From assembly GCF_900187425.1 (NCBI RefSeq), contig NZ_FYDJ01000004.1:248001-312000 (forward strand): a stretch of 64,000 nt of DNA. Direction: 5' to 3'. Position 1 is the stretch's first letter. Every line of letters starts with the position of its first letter. This document shows positions 10,306 through 19,199 of this stretch, piece after piece. Under the pieces are notes generated by a model that was not told where the DNA came from, made no database searches, and saw only the letters and a list, made by a program, of their open reading frames with translations. Source of the DNA: Pseudomonas sp. Irchel s3h14. Its GTDB lineage: Bacteria; Pseudomonadota; Gammaproteobacteria; Pseudomonadales; Pseudomonadaceae. Position numbers and translations under genes: made by a program.

Positions 10306-11892
10306 TTAATGTTTGCCCGATTTACCCAGCGCTTTGGTCACCAGTTTTTCGTAGAGTTCGGCGTACGGTTCGACCGCCTTGCACCAGTTGAAAGGCGCGG
10401 CCATGGCCCGGCAGCGCATGGCATGGAGCAGGTCGGGGAAGGCAAAAACCTTGAAGGCCCGGCTCAGGGCCTCCTCATAACTCTCGGCCGTGGATTCGTC
10501 GAACAGGAAACCGGTCACGCCGTTTTCAATGGTATCGGCCAAACCACCGGTGTTGCGTGCCACCGGCAACGAACCGAAGCGCTGGGCGTACATCTGGCTC
10601 AGGCCGCAAGGCTCGTAACGCGAAGGCATCAGCAGGAAATCGCTGCCGGCGAACATGCGACGGGCGTCGGTCTCGTTGAAACCGATGCGCACGCCGATCT
10701 GGCCTGGAAAGCGCAGGGCCAGTTCACGCATGGCTTGTTCTTCTTCCGGCTCGCCACGACCGATGATCGCGATTTGCCCGCCAGATTTGACTATGTACTC
10801 GGAGACGGCTTCGGTCAGGTCCAGGCCTTTCTGATAGACCAGTCGCGAAACCACGGCGAACAGCGGACCTTCGCTATCGTCCAGGCCAAACAGCTTGCGC
10901 ACGTGGGCGGCGTTTACCGCTTTGCCTTCCCAATCGCCAATTTTGAAGGGGCGGAACAGGTGCGGGTCGGTGGCCGCGTCCCAGCTTTCATCGATGCCGT
11001 TGGGAATACCACTGAGCAGACCTTGCTGGGTCTTGGCGGCAAGAAAACCGTCGAGACCGCAGCCGAAGGCCGGGGTGGTGATTTCCTGGGCATAGGTGGC
11101 GCTGACGGTGGTGATGTGGCTCGAATAAGCCATGCCGGCCTTGAGGAACGACATCTTGCCGTAGAACTCCATGCCTTCCTGTTGCAAGGCATGCATGGGA
11201 ATACCCAGTTCTGGGCACGACCCAAGACTGGTCACGCCCTGGTAGGCGAGGTTATGAATGGTGAACAGCGTCGGGGTGCGCTGTCCACGCCAGTGCATAT
11301 AAGCAGGCGCCAGACCGGCAGGCCAGTCATGGGCGTGCACCAGGTCCGGGCACCAGTGGATTTGTGCGAGGTTGGCGGCGATATCGGCGGCGGCCAGGCC
11401 CAGACGGGCGAAACGAATGTGGTTGTCCGGCCAGTCGCGGCCGTTGTTGGCACCGTAAGGCGAACCCTCGCGCTCGTAGAGCTCGGGGCAGATCAACACG
11501 TAAATGACCAGACCGTCGGGCATGTCCATGCGCCCGATCTTGCAGGGGGGCAACGCGGCGTGACCACCGAGCTCACCAATGATATGAATCGGGTTTTCGC
11601 TGTGCAGCACTTGCGGGTAACCGGGGATCAACACGCGCACATCGTGCAAGTGAGCCATGGCTCGCGGCAGCGCTGCGGAAACGTCGCCCAGACCACCGGT
11701 TTTCACCAGATCGGCAATCTCCGAGGTGACGAACAGGACTTTCTTCTTGTTGGGATTCTGACTGGCCACCGGTGCCAGCGTCTTGGTGCCGGGGACGCTG
11801 ATCGATTGGTGGCTTGGGGCGCTCACGGCGCTCGTTTCGCCGACCTGCTGATGAGCACGTTCTCCCTGAATATCTAAAGCCGCACTGATCAT
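10306..11892 (-). CDS. glgA: Glycogen synthase GlgA (GT5)
   Basis: A 528-residue glycosyltransferase that adds glucose from ADP-glucose to alpha-1,4-glucan chains. An N-terminal extension of about 48 residues precedes the GT5 start KKKVLFVTSEIADLVKTGGL, with the KTGGLGD sugar-nucleotide loop. The C-terminal donor-site motif is SRYEPCGLSQMYA. I chose the ATG at 11892 because GGGAG is 6 bases upstream. The ORF continues 56 codons further, but that part has no family similarity that I can see. It is the first gene of the minus-strand operon ending at glgX. The branching enzyme and the maltosyltransferase GlgE are not in this window. Confidence 0.93.
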   Translation of the reverse strand: MISAALDIQGERAHQQVGETSAVSAPSHQSISVPGTKTLAPVASQNPNKKKVLFVTSEIADLVKTGGLGDVSAALPRAMAHLHDVRVLIPGYPQVLHSENPIHIIGELGGHAALPPCKIGRMDMPDGLVIYVLICPELYEREGSPYGANNGRDWPDNHIRFARLGLAAADIAANLAQIHWCPDLVHAHDWPAGLAPAYMHWRGQRTPTLFTIHNLAYQGVTSLGSCPELGIPMHALQQEGMEFYGKMSFLKAGMAYSSHITTVSATYAQEITTPAFGCGLDGFLAAKTQQGLLSGIPNGIDESWDAATDPHLFRPFKIGDWEGKAVNAAHVRKLFGLDDSEGPLFAVVSRLVYQKGLDLTEAVSEYIVKSGGQIAIIGRGEPEEEQAMRELALRFPGQIGVRIGFNETDARRMFAGSDFLLMPSRYEPCGLSQMYAQRFGSLPVARNTGGLADTIENGVTGFLFDESTAESYEEALSRAFKVFAFPDLLHAMRCRAMAAPFNWCKAVEPYAELYEKLVTKALGKSGKH

Positions 11893-12453
11893 ATGAATCT
11901 CCCGTGTTGTTGATCTAATTCTTAGGTCTGGCACAAACGGTGTTTCGTGGCCAATTCCTGTGGCCGGGCGCAAACGCGCTGCGCATCGGTGAGCAAGCGC
12001 TGCCAATACGATGAAGCAGAATGGCTGTAGAGATCGTTGCAAGGATTGCACCAGTCGCAACGCACCTCCTTTTAAGCTGACCCGTCACGACCGGCAAAAG
12101 TTTCGACTTTCTTTCCGCTTTATGACCGACCGGTTTCGCCCCGCGGAACTGAGTCTAGGCCAGAACTTAGAGCGTGTGAGACCAGATGGCAAAATTGTTC
12201 GACAATCGGTTTAAAGAGGTACGGACGTACCGCTTGGAGGGAGAAACGCACCGACGAAGGGCATGTTTTTTTACCTTTTTGCCTCAAAAAAAAGTCGAGA
12301 TGTCACATGAATGTGCGATGCGCGGCAATGCTCGCGCACCGTTGTGGTGCGCAGGCTAAGTCCCGTCTTTGGCCGAACCGCTGCCTTACGGTCCGCCTTG
12401 ATGCCTTGTTATAGTCCGGGCCTCATTTTCTGCCCGGTAAAAGGATCACTGCC
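11893..12453. promoter_or_regulatory. Divergent promoter region between glgA and the dienoyl-CoA isomerase gene
   Basis: A 561-base gap between divergent genes that must hold both promoters. I see a perfect inverted repeat GGTACG-GA-CGTACC at 12218-12231, a candidate protein-binding site, and an A-rich run (CTCAAAAAAAAGTCG) near 12290. No convincing sigma-factor consensus or small gene is visible. Confidence 0.4.
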
Positions 12454-13266
12454 ATGTCTCAGTACACTGCGTTCACCGTCGAACTGGCCGATAAAATCGC
12501 CCATGTGCAGATCAACCGGCCGGAAAAGATCAATTCGATGAATGCCGCGTTCTGGAGCGAGATCATCGAAATTTTCCAGTGGGTCGACGACACCGACGAA
12601 GTCCGGGTGGTGGTGCTCAGTGGTGCGGGCAAGCATTTTTCTTCTGGCATCGACCTGATGATGCTGGCTGGCGTGGCCAATGAACTGGGCAAGGACGTGG
12701 GGCGCAACGCGCGCCTGCTGCGCCGCAAGATCCTCACCCTGCAAGCGTCTTTCAATGCCGTCGACAATTGCCGCAAGCCGGTACTGGCGGCGGTTCAGGG
12801 TTATTGTCTCGGTGGCGCCATCGATCTTATTGCCGCCTGCGACATGCGTTACGCCGCCGAAGACGCACAATTCTCGATCAAGGAAATCGACATCGGCATG
12901 GCGGCCGACGTTGGCACTTTGCAACGCTTGCCGCGGATCATTGGTGACGGCATGCTGCGTGAACTGGCTTACACTGGTCGCACGTTCGGTGCCGAAGAAG
13001 CGCGTGGCATGGGCCTGGTCAATCGTGTTTACAGCGACACCGCCAGCCTGCTCGACGGTGTCATGGGCATTGCCCGCGAGATCGCCAGCAAGTCGCCGAT
13101 TGCGATCACCGGCACCAAAGAGATGATCAGCTACATGCGCGACCATCGCATCGACGACGGCCTCGAATACGTCGCCACCTGGAACGCCGCCATGCTGCAA
13201 TCCACCGATCTGCGCGTGGCCATGGCCGCCCATATGAGCAAACAGAAACCCGAATTTCTGGACTGA
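12454..13266 (+). CDS. Delta3,5-delta2,4-dienoyl-CoA isomerase (ECH1-like crotonase)
   Basis: A 270-residue crotonase-fold protein. The segment KEIDIGMAADVGTLQRLP closely resembles mammalian ECH1, which shifts double bonds in 3,5-dienoyl-CoA during oxidation of unsaturated fatty acids. Asp124, Glu144 and Asp152 fall at a uniform offset of 52 from the ECH1 catalytic set Asp176/Glu196/Asp204, which argues for the isomerase rather than a simple hydratase. The oxyanion-hole region FSSGIDLMML (62-71) is intact. AAGGA lies 8 bases before the ATG. It is followed 6 bases later by nudC, so the two are probably co-transcribed, although their functions are not obviously linked. Confidence 0.88.
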   Translation: MSQYTAFTVELADKIAHVQINRPEKINSMNAAFWSEIIEIFQWVDDTDEVRVVVLSGAGKHFSSGIDLMMLAGVANELGKDVGRNARLLRRKILTLQASFNAVDNCRKPVLAAVQGYCLGGAIDLIAACDMRYAAEDAQFSIKEIDIGMAADVGTLQRLPRIIGDGMLRELAYTGRTFGAEEARGMGLVNRVYSDTASLLDGVMGIAREIASKSPIAITGTKEMISYMRDHRIDDGLEYVATWNAAMLQSTDLRVAMAAHMSKQKPEFLD

Positions 13267-13272
13267 TTAAAA

Positions 13273-14103
13273 ATGACTTCACGCTGGACCACTGCAGTAC
13301 TGGACACCGACCAACCCGGCGGCTGGGCCGTAGCGCGCAGCCCCGAAGGCTTTCTGTTCGATGACAATGGCGCGCTGTTCCCCCGTGAATGGCTCAAGCG
13401 CCAGGACCTGTCGATCCTTGCCGAACATGGCATCGGTCACCTGGACGGCGAACCGGTTTATTTACTGGAGCTGCGCAGTCACAGCGACGTGCCGGGCTGC
13501 AACTGGAAAGGCCTGCGGGCGTTCATGCTCGAAGGCGACCATACGGTTTACAAGGTGCTCGGTTATGCCGCGCAAATCGGTACCTGGGCCCGCGAACACC
13601 GCTTTTGCGGTAACTGCGGACAGGCGATGATCCAGGTGACTCGGGAACGGGCGATGTATTGCGAACCGTGTGATATACGCAGCTACCCGCGCATTTCGCC
13701 GAGCATGATCGTGCTGGTGACCCGGGGCGATGAAGTCCTGCTGGCGCGTTCGCCGCGCTTTGTCACCGGGGTCTACAGCACGTTGGCGGGGTTTGCCGAA
13801 CCGGGCGAATCGGCCGAAGACTGCCTGATTCGCGAAGTCCGCGAAGAAGTGCAGATCGAGGTCAAGAACATCCAGTACATGGGCAGCCAGTGCTGGCCGT
13901 TCCCGCATTCGATGATGCTGGGTTTCCATGCCGAATACGCCGGCGGCGAGATCGTGTGTCAGGAAGACGAGATCGAAGACGCCCAGTGGTTCAACGTTCA
14001 TGAGCTGCCGCCGTTGCCGGCGTCACGCTCGATTGCCCGTTACCTGATCGACGTCTATGTAGCGCGGCGCTTAGGCCACGCTGAACCAGTGTTGCCAGGC
14101 TAA
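13273..14103 (+). CDS. nudC: NAD+ diphosphatase / NAD-RNA decapping Nudix hydrolase NudC
   Basis: A 276-residue Nudix enzyme that splits NAD(H) to NMN(H) and AMP; E. coli NudC also removes NAD caps from RNA. Four zinc-binding Cys are at 112, 115, 130 and 133 (CGNCG ... CEPCD). The Nudix box spans about 173-195 (GFAEPGES ... REVREEVQ). The NudC-specific motif SQPWPFPxS appears as SQCWPFPHS (205-213), a Pro-to-Cys change. The 3' end overlaps the convergent TauE/SafE gene by 33 bases, so transcripts would be complementary at their ends. Confidence 0.93.
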   Translation: MTSRWTTAVLDTDQPGGWAVARSPEGFLFDDNGALFPREWLKRQDLSILAEHGIGHLDGEPVYLLELRSHSDVPGCNWKGLRAFMLEGDHTVYKVLGYAAQIGTWAREHRFCGNCGQAMIQVTRERAMYCEPCDIRSYPRISPSMIVLVTRGDEVLLARSPRFVTGVYSTLAGFAEPGESAEDCLIREVREEVQIEVKNIQYMGSQCWPFPHSMMLGFHAEYAGGEIVCQEDEIEDAQWFNVHELPPLPASRSIARYLIDVYVARRLGHAEPVLPG

Positions 14104-14850
14104 CCGCGCGGTCAAGCCCAGCACCACGGTGATGAACACCGGGCGGATGAACTTCGCACCGCCGCTGATGGCGGTGCGAGCCCCGAAGAACGCCCCGACC
14201 ATCACCGACAGGCCCATGCTCAGGCCGATGATCCAGTCCACCTGCCCGGAAAACACGAACACCGACAGTGCCGCAATGTTGCTGACGAAGTTCATGCTGC
14301 GCGCCACGCCGCTGGCCTTCACCAGATCGATGGGGTACATCAGCATCGTGCTGACGGTCCAGAACGCACCGGTTCCGGGGCCGGCAACACCGTCGTAGAA
14401 ACCGAGGCTGAAGCCTTGGGTCGATTGCCACTTTTTCTTGATCGGTGCGTCGCTGTCCAGCGGCGCTTTCGGCGTGCCGCCAAACAATAGATAGACGCCG
14501 CAGGCGAAAACGATCACCGGGAGCATCTTGTTCAGCCATTCCGCGGGCAGGTAGTGAGCGACCACAGCACCGGTCAACGCGCCCACCAGCGTGCCGACAA
14601 TGGCGTGCATCCACTGCCTTGGATGGAACAGCTTGCGTCGGTAGAAGGTGAAACTGGCGGTGGCCGAGCCGAACGTCGAACTGAGTTTGTTGGTGCCCAG
14701 CACCAAATGCGGCGGCAGGCCTGCGGTCAGCAGCGCCGGGGTGGTTAACAAACCACCGCCGCCGGCAATGGCGTCGATGAAACCGGCAATGAAAGCGACG
14801 AGGGCCAGAATGGCCAGGGTGGTGAGGTCAACACTGAGTTCGAAAGGCAT
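14071..14850 (-). CDS. TauE/SafE (TSUP) family membrane permease
   Basis: A 259-residue inner-membrane protein with about eight hydrophobic segments and the family pattern [19 protein letters not shown] near residues 22-41. This is repeated in the second half around [16 protein letters not shown] proteins export or import organosulfur compounds or sulfite, but the substrate cannot be read from the sequence. It is next to the sulfur genes sfnB and sfnG, separated only by a type C repeat, which makes a sulfur substrate attractive but unproven. No clear ribosome site precedes the ATG. Confidence 0.88.
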   Translation of the reverse strand: MPFELSVDLTTLAILALVAFIAGFIDAIAGGGGLLTTPALLTAGLPPHLVLGTNKLSSTFGSATASFTFYRRKLFHPRQWMHAIVGTLVGALTGAVVAHYLPAEWLNKMLPVIVFACGVYLLFGGTPKAPLDSDAPIKKKWQSTQGFSLGFYDGVAGPGTGAFWTVSTMLMYPIDLVKASGVARSMNFVSNIAALSVFVFSGQVDWIIGLSMGLSVMVGAFFGARTAISGGAKFIRPVFITVVLGLTARLAWQHWFSVA

Positions 14851-14936
14851 GGAATCGGCTTATTCGGCGGGGTGCAGGACAGGGCTGCGGGGAAGGGCCG
14901 ATATCTTACCTATATCCAACTTCTGCGGCGACCGTG

Positions 14937-15053
14937 CTGATCGTTCCCACGCTCTGCGTGGGAATGCATCCCGGGACGCTCCGCGTCCCAGCGTTAACGG
15001 CGGACGCAGAGCGTCCATGGCGGCATTCCCACGCAGAGCGTGGGAACGATCAG
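14937..15053. repeat. Type C inverted repeat (CTGATCGTTCCCACGC ends)
   Basis: Outer arms CTGATCGTTCCCACGCTC and its complement bracket an inner GGGACGCTCCGCGTCCC hairpin and a GGACGCAGAGCGTCC hairpin. Four further copies or part-copies occur at 25028-25131, 26212-26322, 32197-32227 and 43061-43188. It lies between two minus-strand genes. Confidence 0.9.
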
Positions 15054-15064
15054 CGCGCTGGTGG

Positions 15065-16303
15065 TTATTTTTGCTGTGGCCCATTCCCGATCTGCCACAC
15101 AAACGGCGGCTCGGTCCCGTTGATCGCCCAGTCCCCGACAATTCGTGCCTTGTAGATCACCGGATTGTGCGACGACACCGTCCGCGCATTGCGCCAGTGC
15201 CGGTCCAGCGATTTACCCACCCGAGTATCCGAAGCCCCCAGTGCATTGAACAGCTCTGTGGTCGCTCGCTGTATCAGCTCCGACACCACCACCTGAGCCT
15301 TGGCCGATTCGATTTCCGCCGCGACATTCGCCTCCCGTTCAAGTACTTCATCTCCCGAAAACCGTGCCAGATAAGCCCGCTGCGCCGGTTGCGCAGCCTT
15401 CAAGGCGCTGGCCTCGGCCGCATACACCAGTGCCGCAATCTCACCGACCACTTGCTGCACTTGCGAATCCTGGCTGACGTGCTGCGCATTGCCATGGCTG
15501 TAGATGCGTTTTCGTTCACGTACTTGGTGAGCCACATCGCGCAACGCCGCACGACCAATCCCCGCCAGGGTCGCCAGCAACACCAGCTGATAAAACGCAG
15601 TCTGGTATTTGAAGCGGGTGGCGAAGTCGATGATGTTCTCGGCCTCCACGTCGGCATCGATAAACCGTGAGGTGCCACTGCCTGTGGTGCGCTGGCCGAA
15701 ACCGTCCCAGTCGTCGCTCTGCACGATGCCGGGTTGGCGGGTTCGGACGGCGGCAATCACGTCGCCACCGGTATCGCTGCGTTGCGCATACACATCGATC
15801 CAGTCGGAAAACAGGCTGCCGGTGCTGTAGAACTTCTCGCCGTTGAGCCTCCACTGATCGCCATGAGGCGAGACTTTGGTGATGACGTCGCCAATCGCCA
15901 CGCTGCCGATTTCGGTCCAGGCATTGCCGGCGATGTCACCCTCGACGAAGCGCTTGAACCACAGATCCCGAGCCGGCCCGGGCGCCGAGTTCAAGCGATC
16001 CTCGGCAAAGGCGAAGTGCCCACGCAAGGCCTGAGGCACGTTGGAATCGGCTTCGGCCAATTCGATCAGCAGCTCAAACAGTTGTGGCAGGGAGGCGCCG
16101 CCACCGCCGTATTCAACCGGAATCCGTACGGCGCCGAAACCGGCATCCTTTAGCCACTGAATCGGTTCGTATGGAAGGCTGCGGGACTGTTCGCGCTCAA
16201 CGGCACCGGCGGCGATGCGTTGGAAAATTGGCCGGAATCTTGCGGCCAGCGCTTCATAGTCAGTGCCAGTGGACAGCGGATTGATTACCTGGTGTTCGGT
16301 CAT
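15065..16303 (-). CDS. sfnB: SfnB-like sulfur-acquisition acyl-CoA dehydrogenase family flavoprotein
   Basis: A 412-residue protein of the acyl-CoA dehydrogenase/DszC-type flavoprotein fold. Features are an N-terminal helical domain, FAEDRLNSAP, the flavin-site region NAWTEIGS, the beta domain with GEKFYSTGSLFSDWI, and a C-terminal helical domain ending in an ARTVSSHNPVIYK motif. The fatty-acid dehydrogenase catalytic YEGT motif is absent, which fits the monooxygenase-like branch used for organosulfur compounds. AAGGAG is 7 bases before the ATG at 16303; an upstream in-frame extension of 70 codons has no such site. It is divergent from sfnG across a 368-base gap. The P. putida name is applied from family resemblance and neighbourhood; the reaction is not established. 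Confidence 0.82.
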   Translation of the reverse strand: MTEHQVINPLSTGTDYEALAARFRPIFQRIAAGAVEREQSRSLPYEPIQWLKDAGFGAVRIPVEYGGGGASLPQLFELLIELAEADSNVPQALRGHFAFAEDRLNSAPGPARDLWFKRFVEGDIAGNAWTEIGSVAIGDVITKVSPHGDQWRLNGEKFYSTGSLFSDWIDVYAQRSDTGGDVIAAVRTRQPGIVQSDDWDGFGQRTTGSGTSRFIDADVEAENIIDFATRFKYQTAFYQLVLLATLAGIGRAALRDVAHQVRERKRIYSHGNAQHVSQDSQVQQVVGEIAALVYAAEASALKAAQPAQRAYLARFSGDEVLEREANVAAEIESAKAQVVVSELIQRATTELFNALGASDTRVGKSLDRHWRNARTVSSHNPVIYKARIVGDWAINGTEPPFVWQIGNGPQQK

Positions 16304-16355
16304 GGGACGGCTCCTTGGATCGGCAGTAGAAAGTGTTGCGTCTGCCAGGGGCAAT

Positions 16356-16371
16356 TGCATGGTCCATGCCG
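16356..16371 (-). promoter_or_regulatory. Weak sigma-54-like promoter upstream of sfnB
   Basis: Read on the minus strand the site is CGGCATGGACCATGCA. It has the invariant GG and GC with the correct 10-base spacing but three mismatches to TGGCACGN4TTGCA. It ends 52 bases before the sfnB ATG. It is weaker than the sfnG site. Confidence 0.35.
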
Positions 16372-16476
16372 AAACCCAGATGCCAGTTATTGCGGGCTGG
16401 TCTGGGCTTACTTCGTCTGCAACTGTTGCCCTGTCAACAGCGCAGCAGCAAATTGCCTCAGACACACCCACATCCC

Positions 16477-16566
16477 TGTGGGAGCGGGCTTGCTCGCGAA
16501 AGCGGTGTGCCATTCAACATCTTCGTTAGCTGACACACCGCTTTCGCGAGCAAGCCCGCTCCCACA
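16477..16566. repeat. Type A REP doublet (REPIN-like)
   Basis: Two inverted copies of TGTGGGAGCGGGCTTGCTCG separated by about 40 bases, lying between divergent sfnB and sfnG. This is the common Pseudomonas REP arrangement. Confidence 0.92.
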
Positions 16567-16616
16567 AGGATCTCGCTCGGCTCATGACAGTCGCGCCACA
16601 AGCCATGTTTCAGCGC

Positions 16617-16632
16617 TGGCACGGTTGCTGCT
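16617..16632 (+). promoter_or_regulatory. Sigma-54 (-24/-12) promoter of sfnG
   Basis: TGGCACGGTTGCTGCT matches the sigma-54 consensus TGGCACGN4TTGCW at all but one base, with GG and GC ten bases apart. Transcription would start about 12 bases downstream, roughly 28 bases before the sfnG ATG. Sigma-54 control through the activator SfnR is known for sfn genes in P. putida. No sfnR-like gene is in this window. The rest of the 16304-16671 gap holds the REP doublet and the weak sfnB site. Confidence 0.7.
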
Positions 16633-16671
16633 CTGACCCAAGGACTTCCCTAAAGTCCCGAGGACATGCCA

Positions 16672-17766
16672 ATGAGTCAGCAAGCCGTCAAATTTGCCTA
16701 CTGGGTGCCGAACGTCAGCGGCGGGCTGGTGGTCAGCAAGATCGAGCAACGCACCCACTGGGGCATCGACTACAACCGCAAACTGGCGCAACTGGCCGAA
16801 GAGGCGGGGTTTGAATACGCCCTGACCCAGATCCGCTTCACCGCCGGTTACGGTGCCGAGTACCAGCATGAATCCGTCGCCTTCAGCCACGCGCTGCTGG
16901 CAGCCACCACCCAACTGAAAGTGATCGCCGCGATCCTGCCTGGCCCTTGGCAACCGGCGTTGGCGGCCAAGCAATTGGCAACCATCGACCAGCTGACTAA
17001 CGGCCGGGTGGCGGTGAACATTGTCAGTGGCTGGTTCAAGGGGGAGTTCCAGGCGATTGGCGAACACTGGCTGGAACACGACGAGCGTTATCGCCGCTCC
17101 GAAGAGTTCATTCGCTCGCTGAAGGGTATCTGGAGCCAGGACAACTTTACCTTTCGCGGAGACTTCTATCGCTTCGACAACTACAGCCTCAAACCCAAAC
17201 CGCTGGGTCAGCCGGAAATCTTCCAGGGTGGCAGTTCCCGCGCGGCTCGGGACATGGCAGCGCGGGTGTCGGACTGGTACTTCACCAACGGCAACACCCC
17301 GGAAGGCATCAAGGCCCAGGTCGATGATATTCGCACCAAGGCGGCGGCCAACAATCATTCGGTGAAAGTCGGCGTGAACGCGTTTGTCATTGCCCGCGAC
17401 ACCGAAGAAGAAGCGCGAGCCGTGCTGGCTCAGATCATCGACCAGGCTGACCCGGAGGCGGTGAATGCGTTTGGCGATGCCGCGAAGCAGGCGGGCAGGG
17501 CGTCACCTGAGGGCGAGGGCAACTGGGCCAAGTCGACCTTCGAGGATCTGGTGCAGTACAACGACGGTTTCAAGACCAACCTGATCGGTACGCCGCAGCA
17601 GATTGCCGAGCGGATCGTCGCGCTGAAAGCGGTGGGCGTGGATCTGGTGTTGGCGGGGTTTCTGCACTTTCAGGAAGAAGTGGAGTATTTCGGCAAGCGG
17701 GTATTGCCGTTGGTGCGTGAGCTAGAAGCAAAAGCAGCGTCCAAGCAGCAGGCCGCGGTAGCCTGA
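16672..17766 (+). CDS. sfnG: FMNH2-dependent dimethylsulfone monooxygenase SfnG
   Basis: A 364-residue bacterial luciferase-like (LLM) flavin monooxygenase. SfnG oxidises dimethylsulfone to methanesulfinate during sulfur starvation, using reduced FMN from a partner reductase. The N-terminus (VKFAYWVPNVSGGLVVSKIE) and the segment NIVSGWFKGEF, near 120-130, are characteristic of SfnG/SsuD relatives. I chose the second ATG (16672) over 16666 because GAGG then sits 8 bases upstream. The gene is preceded by a sigma-54-type promoter and is divergent from sfnB, fitting a sulfonate/sulfone scavenging unit. Confidence 0.9.
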   Translation: MSQQAVKFAYWVPNVSGGLVVSKIEQRTHWGIDYNRKLAQLAEEAGFEYALTQIRFTAGYGAEYQHESVAFSHALLAATTQLKVIAAILPGPWQPALAAKQLATIDQLTNGRVAVNIVSGWFKGEFQAIGEHWLEHDERYRRSEEFIRSLKGIWSQDNFTFRGDFYRFDNYSLKPKPLGQPEIFQGGSSRAARDMAARVSDWYFTNGNTPEGIKAQVDDIRTKAAANNHSVKVGVNAFVIARDTEEEARAVLAQIIDQADPEAVNAFGDAAKQAGRASPEGEGNWAKSTFEDLVQYNDGFKTNLIGTPQQIAERIVALKAVGVDLVLAGFLHFQEEVEYFGKRVLPLVRELEAKAASKQQAAVA

Positions 17767-17779
17767 ACACCACAACTCC

Positions 17780-17869
17780 TGTGGGAGCGGGCTTGCTCGC
17801 GAAGACGGACTGACATTCACTATTGATGTCGACTGACACACCGCCTTCGCGAGCAAGCCCGCTCCCACA
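17780..17869. repeat. Type A REP doublet
   Basis: Inverted pair of TGTGGGAGCGGGCTTGCTCG cores between the convergent ends of sfnG and the DUF1348 gene; it could act as a bidirectional transcript-end structure. Confidence 0.92.
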
Positions 17870-17885
17870 TTGGATCTTGGTGAAG

Positions 17886-18362
17886 TTACAGGCTCAGGTC
17901 GGACAGACCTGGATGGTCGTCAGGACGACGGCCCAGCGGCCAGTGGAACTTGCGGTCGCTTTCCTTGATCGGCATGTCGTTGATGCAGGCAAACCGATTG
18001 GCCATCAAACCGTTCTCGTCGAACTCCCAGTTTTCGTTGCCGTAGGAACGGAACCAGTTGCCCGAGTCGTCGTGCCATTCGTAGGCATAACGCACGGCGA
18101 TGCGGTTGCCGGTAAAGGCCCAAAGTTCTTTGATCAGTCGGTAATCCAGTTCCTTGGCCCATTTGCGCGTCAAGAAACCTTTGGCTTCTTCGCGGTTGTA
18201 GGCAAACTCGGCGCGGTTACGCCATTTGGTGTCCAGGGTGTAGGCCAGCGACACGCGTTCCGCGTCGCGGGAGTTCCAGCCGTCTTCGGCCAGGCGTATT
18301 TTTTCGATGGCCGATTCACGGGTGAATGGCGGCAATGGCGGACGAACTTCGGCATTAGACAT
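17886..18362 (-). CDS. DUF1348 (NTF2-like/SnoaL-fold) protein
   Basis: A 158-residue small soluble protein, almost entirely one DUF1348 domain, with the characteristic stretches [45 protein letters not shown] and a C-terminal [11 protein letters not shown]. The NTF2-like fold is a cone-shaped pocket that can bind or transform small molecules, but no function is assigned. GGGAG lies 7 bases before the chosen ATG (18362). It follows the TetR gene by 56 bases on the same strand and is the likely target of that regulator. Confidence 0.85.
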   Translation of the reverse strand: MSNAEVRPPLPPFTRESAIEKIRLAEDGWNSRDAERVSLAYTLDTKWRNRAEFAYNREEAKGFLTRKWAKELDYRLIKELWAFTGNRIAVRYAYEWHDDSGNWFRSYGNENWEFDENGLMANRFACINDMPIKESDRKFHWPLGRRPDDHPGLSDLSL

Positions 18363-18418
18363 TAATAGTCTCCCTATCAAAGTAAAGTTCTAGCAAGTTG
18401 TCGGGCTTGGTTTAAGTG

Positions 18419-18982
18419 TTACAGGTCCAATAACTTTCGCGCCATGCATTGCGCATTATCGGCGGCATTGTGATCACCCATGACAAGCGCCACGGTAATG
18501 GCACCGTCGATCAGGATCAGCAGCTGTTTGGCCAGCGTCTCCGGGTCTGTGGCGCCATGTTCGGTGCAGAGCTCGCACACGTAGTCGAGCAGCTTCTGTT
18601 TGTGGTCTTTGGCGACCAGGCGAACCGGGTCTTGCGGGTCGCCGGTTTCGCCGCTGGTATTGATGAATGCGCAGCCACGGAAGCCTTCGGAGGCGAACCA
18701 GGCCTTGAGCACGGTAAACAGGTTGAGTAGCCGGTCGGCCGGTGTTTCAGCCTGGTCGACTTCGCTTCTGTACCAATGCATCCAGCGCACATCACGGCGT
18801 TGCAGGGCCGCGACGGTGAGCTCCTCCTTGTTGGCGAAGTAGCGGTAAATACTCTTTCTGGAGACGCCGGCGGTTTTCACCAGAAGATCCATCCCGGTGG
18901 CCGCGATGCCACTTTTGTAGATCAACTTTTCGGTGACATCCAGAATGATGTCGCGTGTGTCGTTGCTGGTTATTTTGTTCAT
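18419..18982 (-). CDS. TetR/AcrR family transcriptional regulator
   Basis: A 187-residue repressor-type protein with a TetR DNA-binding domain at the N-terminus (TRDIILDVTEKLIYKSG, then GVSRKSIYRYFANKEEL) and an all-helical ligand-binding C-terminal half. I chose the ATG at 18982. A TTG 12 codons upstream would place the palindromic operator inside the coding region. The ATG lacks a good ribosome site, so the start is uncertain. The presumed operator at 18995-19008 suggests autorepression and joint control of the downstream DUF1348 gene. Confidence 0.88.
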   Translation of the reverse strand: MNKITSNDTRDIILDVTEKLIYKSGIAATGMDLLVKTAGVSRKSIYRYFANKEELTVAALQRRDVRWMHWYRSEVDQAETPADRLLNLFTVLKAWFASEGFRGCAFINTSGETGDPQDPVRLVAKDHKQKLLDYVCELCTEHGATDPETLAKQLLILIDGAITVALVMGDHNAADNAQCMARKLLDL

Positions 18983-18994
18983 GTGGCGAACAGT

Positions 18995-19008
18995 AGAACG
19001 ATCGTTCT
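18995..19008. promoter_or_regulatory. Perfect palindrome, probable TetR operator
   Basis: AGAACGATCGTTCT is a perfect 14-base palindrome lying 12 bases upstream of the TetR gene's ATG. Size, symmetry and position fit a self-regulatory operator. Confidence 0.65.
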
Positions 19009-19044
19009 CCTTGGTCAAGAGGATATTTTTGTCGTCTGAAAAAT

Positions 19045-19119
19045 CGCCTTCGCGAGCAAGCCCGCTCCCACATTTGAAATGCGTTCCCTTGTGGGAGCGG
19101 GCTTGCTCGCGAAGGGGCC
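19045..19119. repeat. Type A REP doublet, reversed orientation
   Basis: The two cores face the other way from those at 16.5, 17.8, 30.1 and 38.6 kb: CTTCGCGAGCAAGCCCGC first, then GTGGGAGCGGGCTTGCTCGC. It lies between the divergent TetR gene and pssA. Confidence 0.9.
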
Positions 19120-19199
19120 TTTACAGACACTAACAAGACCCAAGCGGATCCATGGTGTAAGCTCTCGGGTTCTTCGGATTCGACCTTTTTGCGAGCCCT

